From positions 1 to 8,116 of the forward strand of contig CACWNZ010000088.1 of NCBI GenBank assembly GCA_902762335.1: a stretch of DNA of 8,116 nt, written 5' to 3'. This stretch comes from an uncultured Ruminococcus sp. GTDB lineage: Bacteria; Bacillota; Clostridia; Oscillospirales; Acutalibacteraceae. The notes beneath the pieces were generated by a model. It ran no database searches. It saw only the letters and a list, made by a program, of their open reading frames with translations, and had not been told where the DNA came from. Below are positions 1 through 5,548 of the stretch, one piece after another. Numbering within the stretch: the stretch's first letter is position 1; each line of letters opens with the position of its first letter. A program made the position numbers and the translations under genes.

Positions 1-524
1 CCGGAATTTATCTTCGTGTTAATTTTCCCTCTCGGGGCTTTGATGTCGCCTATGCCCGTTTCGGCAACGATGTTCTCGGCGCTGAAGTCCTCGGGTATCT
101 CTATATCTCCCACACCTACGTTTACCGTTATTTGCTTGTAGCTGTCTGCGGGGATCTTTACGGTGACCTGATGCGAGCCTATGCCGCCTATGTTTATGAA
201 GTCGTACCACTGCTTTTTCTCATTGAATATTATCTTCAGAGTACCGTCCTCTACAGTGACGTCGTAATAGCCAGTGTCGTTCTCGTATACCTCGATCTCG
301 GAAGCCGTACCTGCTGAGGGAACGAATTTTACGGGATCAGTACCCGTTTTTACTTCAATGCTGTCAAATTTCTCGTTGAGCTCGACTATATTCTTCTGCC
401 TGTTGTCGCTCACGAGCTTATCCACCTTGAAGCCTACCATGCCCGCAGCGCAGGTCATAAGTATTATACCGAATACCACGAAGCACAGACAAACGATTAC
501 CGTGATCCTTCTTGCCGCTCTCAT
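1..524 (-). CDS. DUF4097-family putative adhesin / envelope protein (3' end cut by window edge)
   Basis: My translation from the ATG at 524 stays open to the left edge: 174 residues, C-terminus missing. The N-terminus is basic (MRAARR) and is followed by one hydrophobic segment at about residues 7-31, so the protein is probably anchored with the rest outside the membrane. From about residue 45 onward come short alternating beta-strand repeats such as FDSIEVKTG, YYDVTVEDG, VTVKIPADSYKQITVNVGVGDIEI and ETGIGDIKAPRG. The 'GDI' strand-turn pattern is typical of the DUF4097 beta-helix family. The start is supported by the 4-bp ATGA overlap with the upstream DUF1700 gene and a GAGGGG purine run about 10 nt upstream, so translation is likely coupled. 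PadR-DUF1700-DUF4097 is a recurrent Firmicutes arrangement thought to act at the envelope. The exact role is unknown. Confidence 0.85.
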   Translation of the reverse strand, partial: MRAARRITVIVCLCFVVFGIILMTCAAGMVGFKVDKLVSDNRQKNIVELNEKFDSIEVKTGTDPVKFVPSAGTASEIEVYENDTGYYDVTVEDGTLKIIFNEKKQWYDFINIGGIGSHQVTVKIPADSYKQITVNVGVGDIEIPEDFSAENIVAETGIGDIKAPRGKINTKINS

Positions 525-1156
525 CTTGCGCCGCCCCCTCTCGAAAATCTTGCGCCCATGGCTGAGAACATTCTGCCCGAGCCTCTGAATATCAATGCAA
601 GGAGCCTGTTCATGGCCATTATGATAAGTATCGATATTCCGCAGAGGAAGAAGCCTGCGCCCAGCAGGAAAACCCCGTTGGCAGGCCGTCCCGTTGTGAA
701 CGGGAATATGCTTATCACCATAAGCCCGAAGCCCGCAGCCGTAAGGGCATAAAAGCTGATATATATTGCTATGACCGAAACGAAAAGACCGAATACCAGA
801 CCGAAAAGTCCGAAAACGAGACCGATAGCAAGACCGAGCAGTCCGAGAAGCAGCGGAGAAAAAATAATACAGCCTATAATTATTGCCGCGATAGCGCCGC
901 CGCTCAGACCCCGGCGCCGGTTATTGTTGTTCATAGGTCTGCTAACGAGGGGCTGCATTCTCTCCGAGCGTATCCTTGCCTCAATATCGTCAAGATGTCC
1001 CACCGCAGCCACTGCGGATCCCTCGTCCATGCCCTCGTCTATCCTGTCGTTTATCATTTCCATATAGAATTCGACGTATCTGTCCGTTTCGCTGACGGGC
1101 AGATCCTGAAGTCTCATTCTGAGCGATGCTTCAAATTCCGACCTTGTCACCTTCAT
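521..1156 (-). CDS. DUF1700 (HAAS domain) family membrane protein
   Basis: The protein has 211 residues. Residues 1-65 form a charged helical domain (EFEASLRMRLQDLP, then VEFYMEMINDRIDEG and VGHLDDIEARI) that matches the layout of the HAAS/DUF1700 cytosolic domain, which often accompanies PadR regulators. Residues 76-83 are a basic Asn/Arg linker. About four hydrophobic helices follow at roughly 86-107, 109-135, 138-152 and 160-182, rich in Gly/Leu/Phe, and the tail is Arg/Gly-rich. The ATG at 1156 has a GGGAGG site at 1160-1165 only 3 nt away. The gene overlaps the end of padR by 26 bp, and its stop overlaps the next start (ATGA), so the three genes are one operon. The family is thought to couple membrane state to expression of the operon. 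Its biochemistry is not established. Confidence 0.85.
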   Translation of the reverse strand: MKVTRSEFEASLRMRLQDLPVSETDRYVEFYMEMINDRIDEGMDEGSAVAAVGHLDDIEARIRSERMQPLVSRPMNNNNRRRGLSGGAIAAIIIGCIIFSPLLLGLLGLAIGLVFGLFGLVFGLFVSVIAIYISFYALTAAGFGLMVISIFPFTTGRPANGVFLLGAGFFLCGISILIIMAMNRLLALIFRGSGRMFSAMGARFSRGGGAR

Positions 1157-1463
1157 CGTCCTCCCTTGTTACGTATTGATAAATGGCGTCCATCTCTTTC
1201 CATTCCTGCGAAAAATCGGAGAGACGCTTTTTCCCTGCGGGCGTGATATGATAATACTTTCTCAGCCTGCCGTTGAATTCCTCCGAGCGCACGGTTATCA
1301 TTCCCACGCTCTCGAGCCTTCGCAGAATAGGATAGAGCGTAGACTCCGAAATGTCAAGATAAGGCTTGATGTCCTTTATCATTCTGTAGCCGTAGGAATC
1401 GCTGCTTTTTATAGATGCAAGCACGCATACGTCAAGCAGTCCCCGCTTGAGCTGGATATCCAT
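1131..1463 (-). CDS. PadR-family winged-helix transcriptional regulator
   Basis: The protein has 110 residues starting at MDIQLKRGLLD. The hallmarks of the short PadR subfamily are visible: RGLLDVCVLASI (residues 7-18), the YGYRMIKDI helix (24-32), the recognition-helix region STLYPILRRLE (41-51), and the wing GRLRKYYHITPAGKKRL (65-81). The protein ends soon after the DNA-binding domain, as in the PadR-s1 group. An in-frame ATG exists at 1532, but it lies on the -35 box of the best promoter. The ATG at 1463 has a perfect AGGAGG 6 nt upstream and begins where family members normally begin, so it is preferred. PadR proteins usually repress their own operon. It is the first gene of an operon with the DUF1700 and DUF4097 genes. 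The ligand or signal cannot be told from the sequence. Confidence 0.92.
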   Translation of the reverse strand: MDIQLKRGLLDVCVLASIKSSDSYGYRMIKDIKPYLDISESTLYPILRRLESVGMITVRSEEFNGRLRKYYHITPAGKKRLSDFSQEWKEMDAIYQYVTREDDEGDKVGI

Positions 1464-1469
1464 ACTATA

Positions 1470-1475
1470 CCTCCT
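1470..1475 (-). promoter_or_regulatory. Ribosome binding site that decides the padR start
   Basis: On the minus strand this reads AGGAGG, 6 nt upstream of the ATG ending at 1463. It supports that start over the longer in-frame reading beginning at 1532. Confidence 0.85.
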
Positions 1476-1478
1476 CTC

Positions 1479-1528
1479 GCATAATACCCTGTCCTTGCAT
1501 AATATTATACGCCGCATAGTATTGTATG
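1479..1528. promoter_or_regulatory. Repeats over the padR promoter, candidate PadR operator
   Basis: Three copies of GCATARTAYY start at 1479, 1497 and 1514, spaced 18 and 17 bp apart. The middle copy contains a perfect 10-bp palindrome, ATAATATTAT (1499-1508), which lies across the -10 box. The outer-right copy is a near-palindrome bounded by CATA and TATG (1515-1528) in the -10/-35 spacer. PadR dimers bind AT-rich inverted repeats over their own promoters, so this is a reasonable operator. The assignment is inference. An AT-rich -10 region can produce short palindromes by chance. Confidence 0.4.
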
Positions 1529-1532
1529 TCAA
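1504..1532 (-). promoter_or_regulatory. Consensus housekeeping promoter of the padR-DUF1700-DUF4097 operon
   Basis: On the minus strand the -35 box TTGACA lies at 1527-1532 and the -10 box TATAAT at 1504-1509, with exactly 17 bp between them. Both hexamers match the sigma-70/sigma-A consensus fully. Transcription would start near 1497, giving a leader of about 34 nt before the ATG at 1463. Such a strong promoter in front of an autoregulating PadR gene implies tight repression. Confidence 0.85.
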
Positions 1533-1550
1533 GGGGTATTTTGACTATTT

Positions 1551-1602
1551 TGCATCTTATTTTGAGTATCTGCACCTTGCCCCCTATTAAATGCACCTTG
1601 CC
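1551..1602 (+). promoter_or_regulatory. Direct repeats with two-helical-turn spacing, candidate LytTR binding site
   Basis: Two perfect 11-bp copies of TGCACCTTGCC start at 1571 and 1592, exactly 21 bp apart. A degenerate copy (TGCATCTTATT, 7 of 11 matching) starts at 1551, 20 bp further upstream. LytTR-domain proteins classically bind imperfect direct repeats of about 9 bp separated by about 12 bp, which gives a 21-22 bp period, often just upstream of a weak -35 region. Here the last copy ends 9 bp before the -35 position of the best rightward promoter candidate. The first gene downstream encodes a LytTR protein, so autoregulation is the simplest reading. Confidence 0.65.
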
Positions 1603-1611
1603 GAAAAGCTG

Positions 1612-1640
1612 TTTATTTTTTTGAGGCGGTATGTTATCAT
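1612..1640 (+). promoter_or_regulatory. Candidate activator-dependent promoter of the LytTR-DUF3021-ABC operon
   Basis: An extended -10 element, TG-T-TATCAT, occupies 1632-1640. The position 17 bp upstream (1612-1617, TTTATT) is a poor -35 box. A poor -35 preceded by in-phase repeats is what a promoter needing an activator would look like. Transcription would start near 1647, upstream of the TTG start codon at 1673. No better rightward promoter is visible between 1533 and 1672. Confidence 0.4.
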
Positions 1641-1657
1641 CTATTCAGACGAGAGCA

Positions 1658-1665
1658 AGGGAGGT
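1658..1665 (+). promoter_or_regulatory. Ribosome binding site that decides the TTG start of the LytTR gene
   Basis: AGGGAGGT lies 7 nt upstream of the TTG at 1673. The in-frame ATG at 1631 has only a GAGGCGGT run touching the start codon, and it falls within the putative -10 element. Confidence 0.8.
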
Positions 1666-1672
1666 AAAAAAC

Positions 1673-2038
1673 TTGAAGCTCAGGCTTGACTGTTCGCCCG
1701 AAAACATCGAAACGGAGGTAAGCATAAAATGCCGAGCCGTTGACGAGAGGATACTAAGGGCTGCGGATATCTATTACTTTGAAAGCGTTGACGAAAAGAG
1801 CTTTGTCTACTGCAAAACGGACGTGTATTCATCGGAGCTGAAGCTGTATGAGATAGAGGAGCTGCTGATGAACACGAGCTTTGTGAGGATAAGCAAGTCG
1901 TGCATATTAAATACCGACGTACTCGACAAGGTAAAGATCTCGCTCAACGGCAAAATGGAGGCGACCCTTCAGAACGGCGAAAAGGTACTGATAACCCGCC
2001 ACTACGTCCCCGCCTTCAAAAAGAAATTAGGTCTGTAG
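1673..2038 (+). CDS. Stand-alone LytTR-domain DNA-binding regulator (TTG start)
   Basis: The protein has 121 residues from the TTG start. Essentially all of it is a LytTR DNA-binding domain with no receiver domain. An N-terminal strand region (KLRLDCSPENIETEVSI, residues 2-18) is followed by the beta-rich core ADIYYFESVDEKSFVYCKTDVYSS (31-54), the diagnostic FVRISKSCILN motif (70-80), and the C-terminal LITRHYVPAFKKKLG (106-120). The TTG is chosen because of the strong RBS 7 nt upstream and because family members start at this point. An ATG at 1631 would add 14 residues unlike the family. Stand-alone LytTR proteins encoded next to a DUF3021 membrane protein form 'LytTR regulatory systems', in which the membrane partner restrains the regulator. 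The DUF3021 gene follows after 16 bp. The regulator likely controls its own operon, including the exporter. Confidence 0.9.
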   Translation: MKLRLDCSPENIETEVSIKCRAVDERILRAADIYYFESVDEKSFVYCKTDVYSSELKLYEIEELLMNTSFVRISKSCILNTDVLDKVKISLNGKMEATLQNGEKVLITRHYVPAFKKKLGL

Positions 2039-2054
2039 GAAAGGAGAAATAAGC

Positions 2055-2519
2055 ATGACCTCATTCAAGCGCATAAAGAAATACTTCATATCCTATTGCA
2101 TATCCTATACTATCGCAAGCATGATACTTTCAGCTCTTCAGTACATTTATCCTGTAATGACGGACATCAACGTGTGGCAGTTCAATATCGAGCTTTCGGC
2201 GGTGTGTCTGGTGATAGCGGTGCTAATGTTTTTTTCCGACTACCTCACCGACCCGTCGGGCGAGGAAAAGCTGACGCCTCTCGGCTTTGCGATAGGCTTT
2301 GCAGACGTTGCAGTTCCCGTGCTGGGTATGGGCGGACCGCTTTTCAAATGGTTTGACCTTTTCAGCGCGCAGATCCTGTTCCCCTTGATAATCATAGCAG
2401 CGGTCTATTTGGCTACCCTGGCGCTGTTTATCATTAACGACAAGCTCACCGAGAAGGCTATAAACCGCAAGATAAACGAAAGAAAGGAAATGATGAAAAA
2501 TGAGCAGCAGAATAATTGA
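2055..2519 (+). CDS. DUF3021-family membrane protein, probable partner of the LytTR regulator
   Basis: The protein has 154 residues. A basic N-terminus (MTSFKRIKKYF) leads into four predicted membrane helices at about 11-33, 44-63, 76-95 and 103-126, and a highly charged cytosolic tail (NDKLTEKAINRKINERKEMMK, roughly 128-148). Size, four-helix layout and position directly after a stand-alone LytTR gene identify it as DUF3021. The family call rests on architecture and context more than on strict motifs. AAAGGAG at 2040-2046 is the RBS, 8 nt from the ATG. The 3' end overlaps the ABC ATPase start by 20 bp, which ties regulation and transport into one operon. In characterised streptococcal LytTR systems the membrane partner inhibits the regulator. 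The same role here is inferred. Confidence 0.8.
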   Translation: MTSFKRIKKYFISYCISYTIASMILSALQYIYPVMTDINVWQFNIELSAVCLVIAVLMFFSDYLTDPSGEEKLTPLGFAIGFADVAVPVLGMGGPLFKWFDLFSAQILFPLIIIAAVYLATLALFIINDKLTEKAINRKINERKEMMKNEQQNN

Positions 2520-3423
2520 GGTCGACGGACTGAAAAAATCCTACGGGAAAATACAGGCGGTCAAGGGCATAAGCTTCTACGTTGAGCAGGGCAAGCTGTT
2601 TGCCTTTTTAGGACCCAACGGCGCAGGAAAGTCCACCACCATAGATATTATCACGACCTTCCTTGCCAAGGACGAGGGTACGGTGACTATAGACGGCTGC
2701 ACTCTCGGCAAGGACGACGACGCTATAAGAAGAAGGATAGGCGCGGTGTTTCAGGATAATATGCTTGACGAGCTGCTTACGGTAAAGGAAAACATCACCA
2801 TGCGCGGCTCACTTTACGGCATGAAGGGCGAGGTCCTTAAGAATGCCGTTCAGAAGGCTATAGATGCCGCCGAGGTCGGAGATTTCAAGGACAGAAAATA
2901 CGGCAAGCTCTCAGGCGGTCAGCGCCGCAGGGCGGATATCGCAAGAGCTCTTGTGAACACGCCGAAGATCCTTTTCCTTGACGAGCCTACTACGGGACTT
3001 GACCCGCAGACGAGAAAATCCGTATGGGAGACGATAAGAAGGCTTCAGACCGAGACGGGCATGACGGTATTTCTTACCACGCACTACATGGAGGAGGCAG
3101 CCGAAGCAGATTACGTCGTCGTTATAGATAACGGACAGATCTCCGCAAGGGGTACGCCTTCGCAGCTCAAGGAAAAATATGCGGGCGATACGCTCAGGCT
3201 CGTTCCCGAAAAGGACAGCGCAGACAAAATAAAGTCGCAGCTCAGCGATAAAGGGATAAAATTCACCGAGAATGCGGATACGATAAAGATAAGTATTCCT
3301 CGTACCCTCGACGCTCTGCCGCTGCTCGACAGCTTCAGGGACGGTCTTGCGGGCTTTGAGGTAGTAAACGGTACTATGGACGACGCGTTCATTGCCATAA
3401 CGGGAAAGGAGATAAGGGAATGA
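2500..3423 (+). CDS. ABC transporter ATP-binding protein (DrrA/NatA/CcmA type)
   Basis: The protein has 307 residues and all nucleotide-binding motifs look intact: Walker A GPNGAGKST (38-46), Q-loop Q85, signature LSGGQ (137-141), Walker B ILFLDEP (157-163) with catalytic E162, D-loop GLDP (166-169) and switch histidine H195. Residues 220-307 form a C-terminal extension, usual in drug or ion exporters with ABC-2 permeases. It powers export through the permease encoded next, whose start codon overlaps its stop (ATGA). Its own start overlaps the DUF3021 gene by 20 bp. The substrate may be an antimicrobial peptide, drug, lipid or ion, and the sequence does not decide which. LytTR-linked exporters are often tied to peptide immunity or envelope stress, but that is context only. 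Confidence 0.95.
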   Translation: MSSRIIEVDGLKKSYGKIQAVKGISFYVEQGKLFAFLGPNGAGKSTTIDIITTFLAKDEGTVTIDGCTLGKDDDAIRRRIGAVFQDNMLDELLTVKENITMRGSLYGMKGEVLKNAVQKAIDAAEVGDFKDRKYGKLSGGQRRRADIARALVNTPKILFLDEPTTGLDPQTRKSVWETIRRLQTETGMTVFLTTHYMEEAAEADYVVVIDNGQISARGTPSQLKEKYAGDTLRLVPEKDSADKIKSQLSDKGIKFTENADTIKISIPRTLDALPLLDSFRDGLAGFEVVNGTMDDAFIAITGKEIRE

Positions 3424-4277
3424 TAAGCTTTGCTAAACGAAACCTTAAGGTATATTTCAGAGACAGGTCTTCGGTGTTTTTTTCACTTCTTGCCGTGCTC
3501 ATAGTGCTCGGACTTTACGTTCTCTTTCTCGGCGACCAGCTCATATCGAGCGTAGGCAAGACAGTATCGGGCGCCGACAAGCTTATGGACAGCTGGATAA
3601 TGGCAGGTATCCTTGCGGTGATACCCGTATCTACGACCCTCGGCTCCTTCGGTGCGATAGTCAACGACAAAAGCAAAAAGATATTCAAGGACTTCCGCTG
3701 CTCCCCTGTCAAGACAAGCTCTCTTGCGGGCGGCTACATACTCAGTTCCTTTACGGTAGGTCTTATAATGTCCGTCGTTGCCCTCGTCATAATAGAGATC
3801 TACTTCGGCTGCAAGGGCTACGGACTTCTCTCGGGACTGCAGCTTCTTCAGATACTCGGCACCATGCTCATATCCGTGCTCGTAAGCTCGGCAATGATGT
3901 ACCTTATAGTATCGCTCTTTTCAAGTCAGAACGCCTTTGCTACCGCAAGCACGATAATCGGCACGCTCATCGGCTTTGTAACGGGCATTTATCTGCCCAT
4001 AGGCAGCACCGAGAAGGCAGTTCAGTACGTTATAGAGTTCTTCCCCGTCTCACACGCCGCTTCCGTTTTCAGAAAGATACTCATGGCAGACCCAATGGCT
4101 GAGAGCTTCAAAAATGCTCCCGACAGCATCAGAACAGACTTCATGCTTGAAATGGGCGTTGAGTTCCGCGCCTTCGACCACACCTTTACGACACTTGAGA
4201 GCGTTATCTATATACTCGCTGCCGCAGTTATCTTCTACGTCATAGGGATCCTCATCACCAAAAAAAAGAGCAAATAA
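3420..4277 (+). CDS. ABC-2 type transporter permease
   Basis: The protein has 285 residues with about six membrane helices at roughly 18-38, 58-80, 104-128, 138-168, 173-195 and 262-281. The second half has the ABC-2 landmarks: a hydrophobic run ending GFVTGIYLPIGS (around 180-200), then the FFPVSHAASVFRKIL segment (around 210-224) before a longer extracellular loop and a last helix. The C-terminus is lysine-rich (TKKKSK), placing it in the cytosol. The start overlaps the ATPase stop by 4 bp (ATGA), so the two are translationally coupled and make one exporter, likely two ATPases with two permeases. It is the last gene of the LytTR operon and is followed after 8 bp by a strong hairpin. Confidence 0.93.
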   Translation: MISFAKRNLKVYFRDRSSVFFSLLAVLIVLGLYVLFLGDQLISSVGKTVSGADKLMDSWIMAGILAVIPVSTTLGSFGAIVNDKSKKIFKDFRCSPVKTSSLAGGYILSSFTVGLIMSVVALVIIEIYFGCKGYGLLSGLQLLQILGTMLISVLVSSAMMYLIVSLFSSQNAFATASTIIGTLIGFVTGIYLPIGSTEKAVQYVIEFFPVSHAASVFRKILMADPMAESFKNAPDSIRTDFMLEMGVEFRAFDHTFTTLESVIYILAAAVIFYVIGILITKKKSK

Positions 4278-4285
4278 AACGTTTC

Positions 4286-4323
4286 AGCCCCCGTTATCCC
4301 GTCACAAGCGGATAGCGGGGGCT
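4286..4323 (+). terminator. GC-rich hairpin ending the LytTR-ABC operon
   Basis: A 14-bp stem (arms 4286-4299 and 4310-4323, one G-U pair) encloses a 10-nt loop, just after the permease stop. The arm AGCCCCCG pairs with CGGGGGCT. The downstream T-run is poor (GCTTATTCGG), so it may terminate inefficiently or protect the 3' end. Confidence 0.7.
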
Positions 4324-4362
4324 GCTTATTCGGCGCAGCCGTAAAAGGCGGGCAGCAACAGA

Positions 4363-4391
4363 TTGACACGAGAAGCGCGATCGGATATAAT
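4363..4391 (+). promoter_or_regulatory. Consensus housekeeping promoter for the downstream lipoprotein-like gene
   Basis: TTGACA at 4363-4368 and TATAAT at 4386-4391 are separated by exactly 17 bp. Transcription would start near 4398. The first T of the -35 box is also the first base of the longest open reading frame, so a start there cannot be used from this promoter. Confidence 0.85.
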
Positions 4392-4419
4392 AGTAGAAAA
4401 AAGAACGGCGGGATCGTTT

Positions 4420-5478
4420 GTGGAAAACAGAAATTCTTTAAGAAAGAGGATCATGCGCTTAGCTGCTGCGACGATAATTATGCTGTCCGTCCCCTGCGGC
4501 TGCGCGGAAAAGAAAAAGACCGCCGAAAACAGCGGCGACGGTCAGAGCAGGAGCATCGCGTATGAAAGCCATGCTGAACGGACGGAAACTGACGGCAGCG
4601 ATAGCACAGACAGCCCGTCACAGCTCCCTACGGAGCAGAGCGGAACGGTCAGCGGCATACTGATCCCTATCCACACCTCTGCAAGTGAGGAACGTCATGA
4701 CGAGCTTGAATACAGAGTTATAAGCATCTATAATTCCACCGATATAAAAACGGGCGAGGAGCATCAGCTCCCGCCTGACGGAAAGCAGTTTTTCATTGCC
4801 GAGCTTGAGCTGATAAACAATACCGACGAAATGATAAGCTTTCGCAGCTCATTTGACCTGATACCTTCAGTAGATGACAACGTCCTCTCTATGAGCGGAT
4901 ATAAAAATGAGTTCCCGCTCGTGCTGAACGGTTATAAAAGTCTGCAAAGCTCCCTTGAGATACCCGTGTATAAGCATTCATCGGTAACGGGATATATAGG
5001 ATTTGAGGGACCCCTTCAGTTCGGGACTGTCGAGCTGACCTTCTGCGGACCGTTCGGCGTGACGGACAGTTTCCGCTTTTCAGGGAACGTAACCGACACC
5101 GCCGCAAGCCCCGCCCCGCTTGCAGAGGGCGACGCAAACGGCTTTGAGACAGCCGTATACGAATGCTCCGTAAGCGACGGCAGCGGATCGGGCTTGTCCC
5201 CTGCCAAAGAGGGCTTTTGCTATCTTTCTCTTAAGGCTGAAATGAAGAATATATCCGACCGTATACTCAAGGCGGATACCAATGAGCTCAGACTCGTATG
5301 CGGTGATAAAAGCTATGATAATATCTTCTCCGATACGAATTCCCTTTATGTTCCGCCGGGCAAGCATATCGGCAGAACGGCCGTTATACAGGTGCCTGCG
5401 GGCGCGGATAAACTCACACTCGTGCAGACGGGCGCTGAGGATACCGTTCTGCTTGAGTGCGCTCTTACAAAGAAGTGA
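4420..5478 (+). CDS. Putative lipid-anchored or secreted protein with two DUF4352-like (Ig-like) regions
   Basis: The start is uncertain. GTG at 4420 gives 352 residues with a basic N-region (RNSLRKRIMR) and a hydrophobic core (LAAATIIMLSV, about 14-24) before C26 and C28. ATG at 4453 gives 341 residues, with GAGGA very close to it. The cysteines in SVPCGC fit a lipoprotein only loosely, because the lipobox is imperfect. Residues 30-75 are a hydrophilic Ser/Asp/Thr-rich linker. Residues ~96-204 (EYRVISIYNSTDIKTGEEH, FFIAELELINNTDE, then FDLIP) resemble the DUF4352 extracellular Ig-like fold. A second related region follows at ~244-345 (CYLSLKAEMKNISDR, VPPGKHIGRTAVIQVP). DUF4352 proteins are surface-exposed and often of unknown function. 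The gene has its own promoter and terminator, so it is a separate unit from the exporter. Confidence 0.8.
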   Translation: MENRNSLRKRIMRLAAATIIMLSVPCGCAEKKKTAENSGDGQSRSIAYESHAERTETDGSDSTDSPSQLPTEQSGTVSGILIPIHTSASEERHDELEYRVISIYNSTDIKTGEEHQLPPDGKQFFIAELELINNTDEMISFRSSFDLIPSVDDNVLSMSGYKNEFPLVLNGYKSLQSSLEIPVYKHSSVTGYIGFEGPLQFGTVELTFCGPFGVTDSFRFSGNVTDTAASPAPLAEGDANGFETAVYECSVSDGSGSGLSPAKEGFCYLSLKAEMKNISDRILKADTNELRLVCGDKSYDNIFSDTNSLYVPPGKHIGRTAVIQVPAGADKLTLVQTGAEDTVLLECALTKK

Positions 5479-5485
5479 AATAATT

Positions 5486-5519
5486 CGGGTCTGCCGCATT
5501 TTTAAGTGCGGCAGACCCG
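5486..5519. terminator. Perfect hairpin between two convergent genes, probable bidirectional terminator
   Basis: A perfect 13-bp stem (arms 5486-5498 and 5507-5519) has an 8-nt loop. It begins 7 bp after the stop of the rightward gene and lies 29 bp beyond the stop of the leftward one. On the plus strand it is followed by TTTCGGTTATTTTG, a moderate T-run. On the minus strand the tail is AATTATTTC, which is weaker. Confidence 0.85.
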
Positions 5520-5548
5520 TTTCGGTTATTTTGTATAATTCAGGGAGA

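Noticed and set aside
274..588. 104-residue open frame on the plus strand
   Set aside because: It is antisense to the DUF4097 gene, whose reading on the minus strand has a start, coupled upstream gene and family repeats.
1464..1532. N-terminal extension of PadR from the ATG at 1532
   Set aside because: The extension would place the start codon in the -35 box of a perfect promoter. The ATG at 1463 has an ideal RBS and matches family N-termini.
1571..1602. The TGCACCTTGCC repeats as the start of a CRISPR or minisatellite array
   Set aside because: There are only two exact copies and one weak copy of 11 bp, with a 10-bp spacer matching DNA-helix spacing. The regulator-site explanation is simpler.
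5080..5499. 139-residue open frame on the minus strand
   Set aside because: It is antisense to the DUF4352-like gene and its start lies within the terminator hairpin. The composition is Arg/Cys-rich and implausible.
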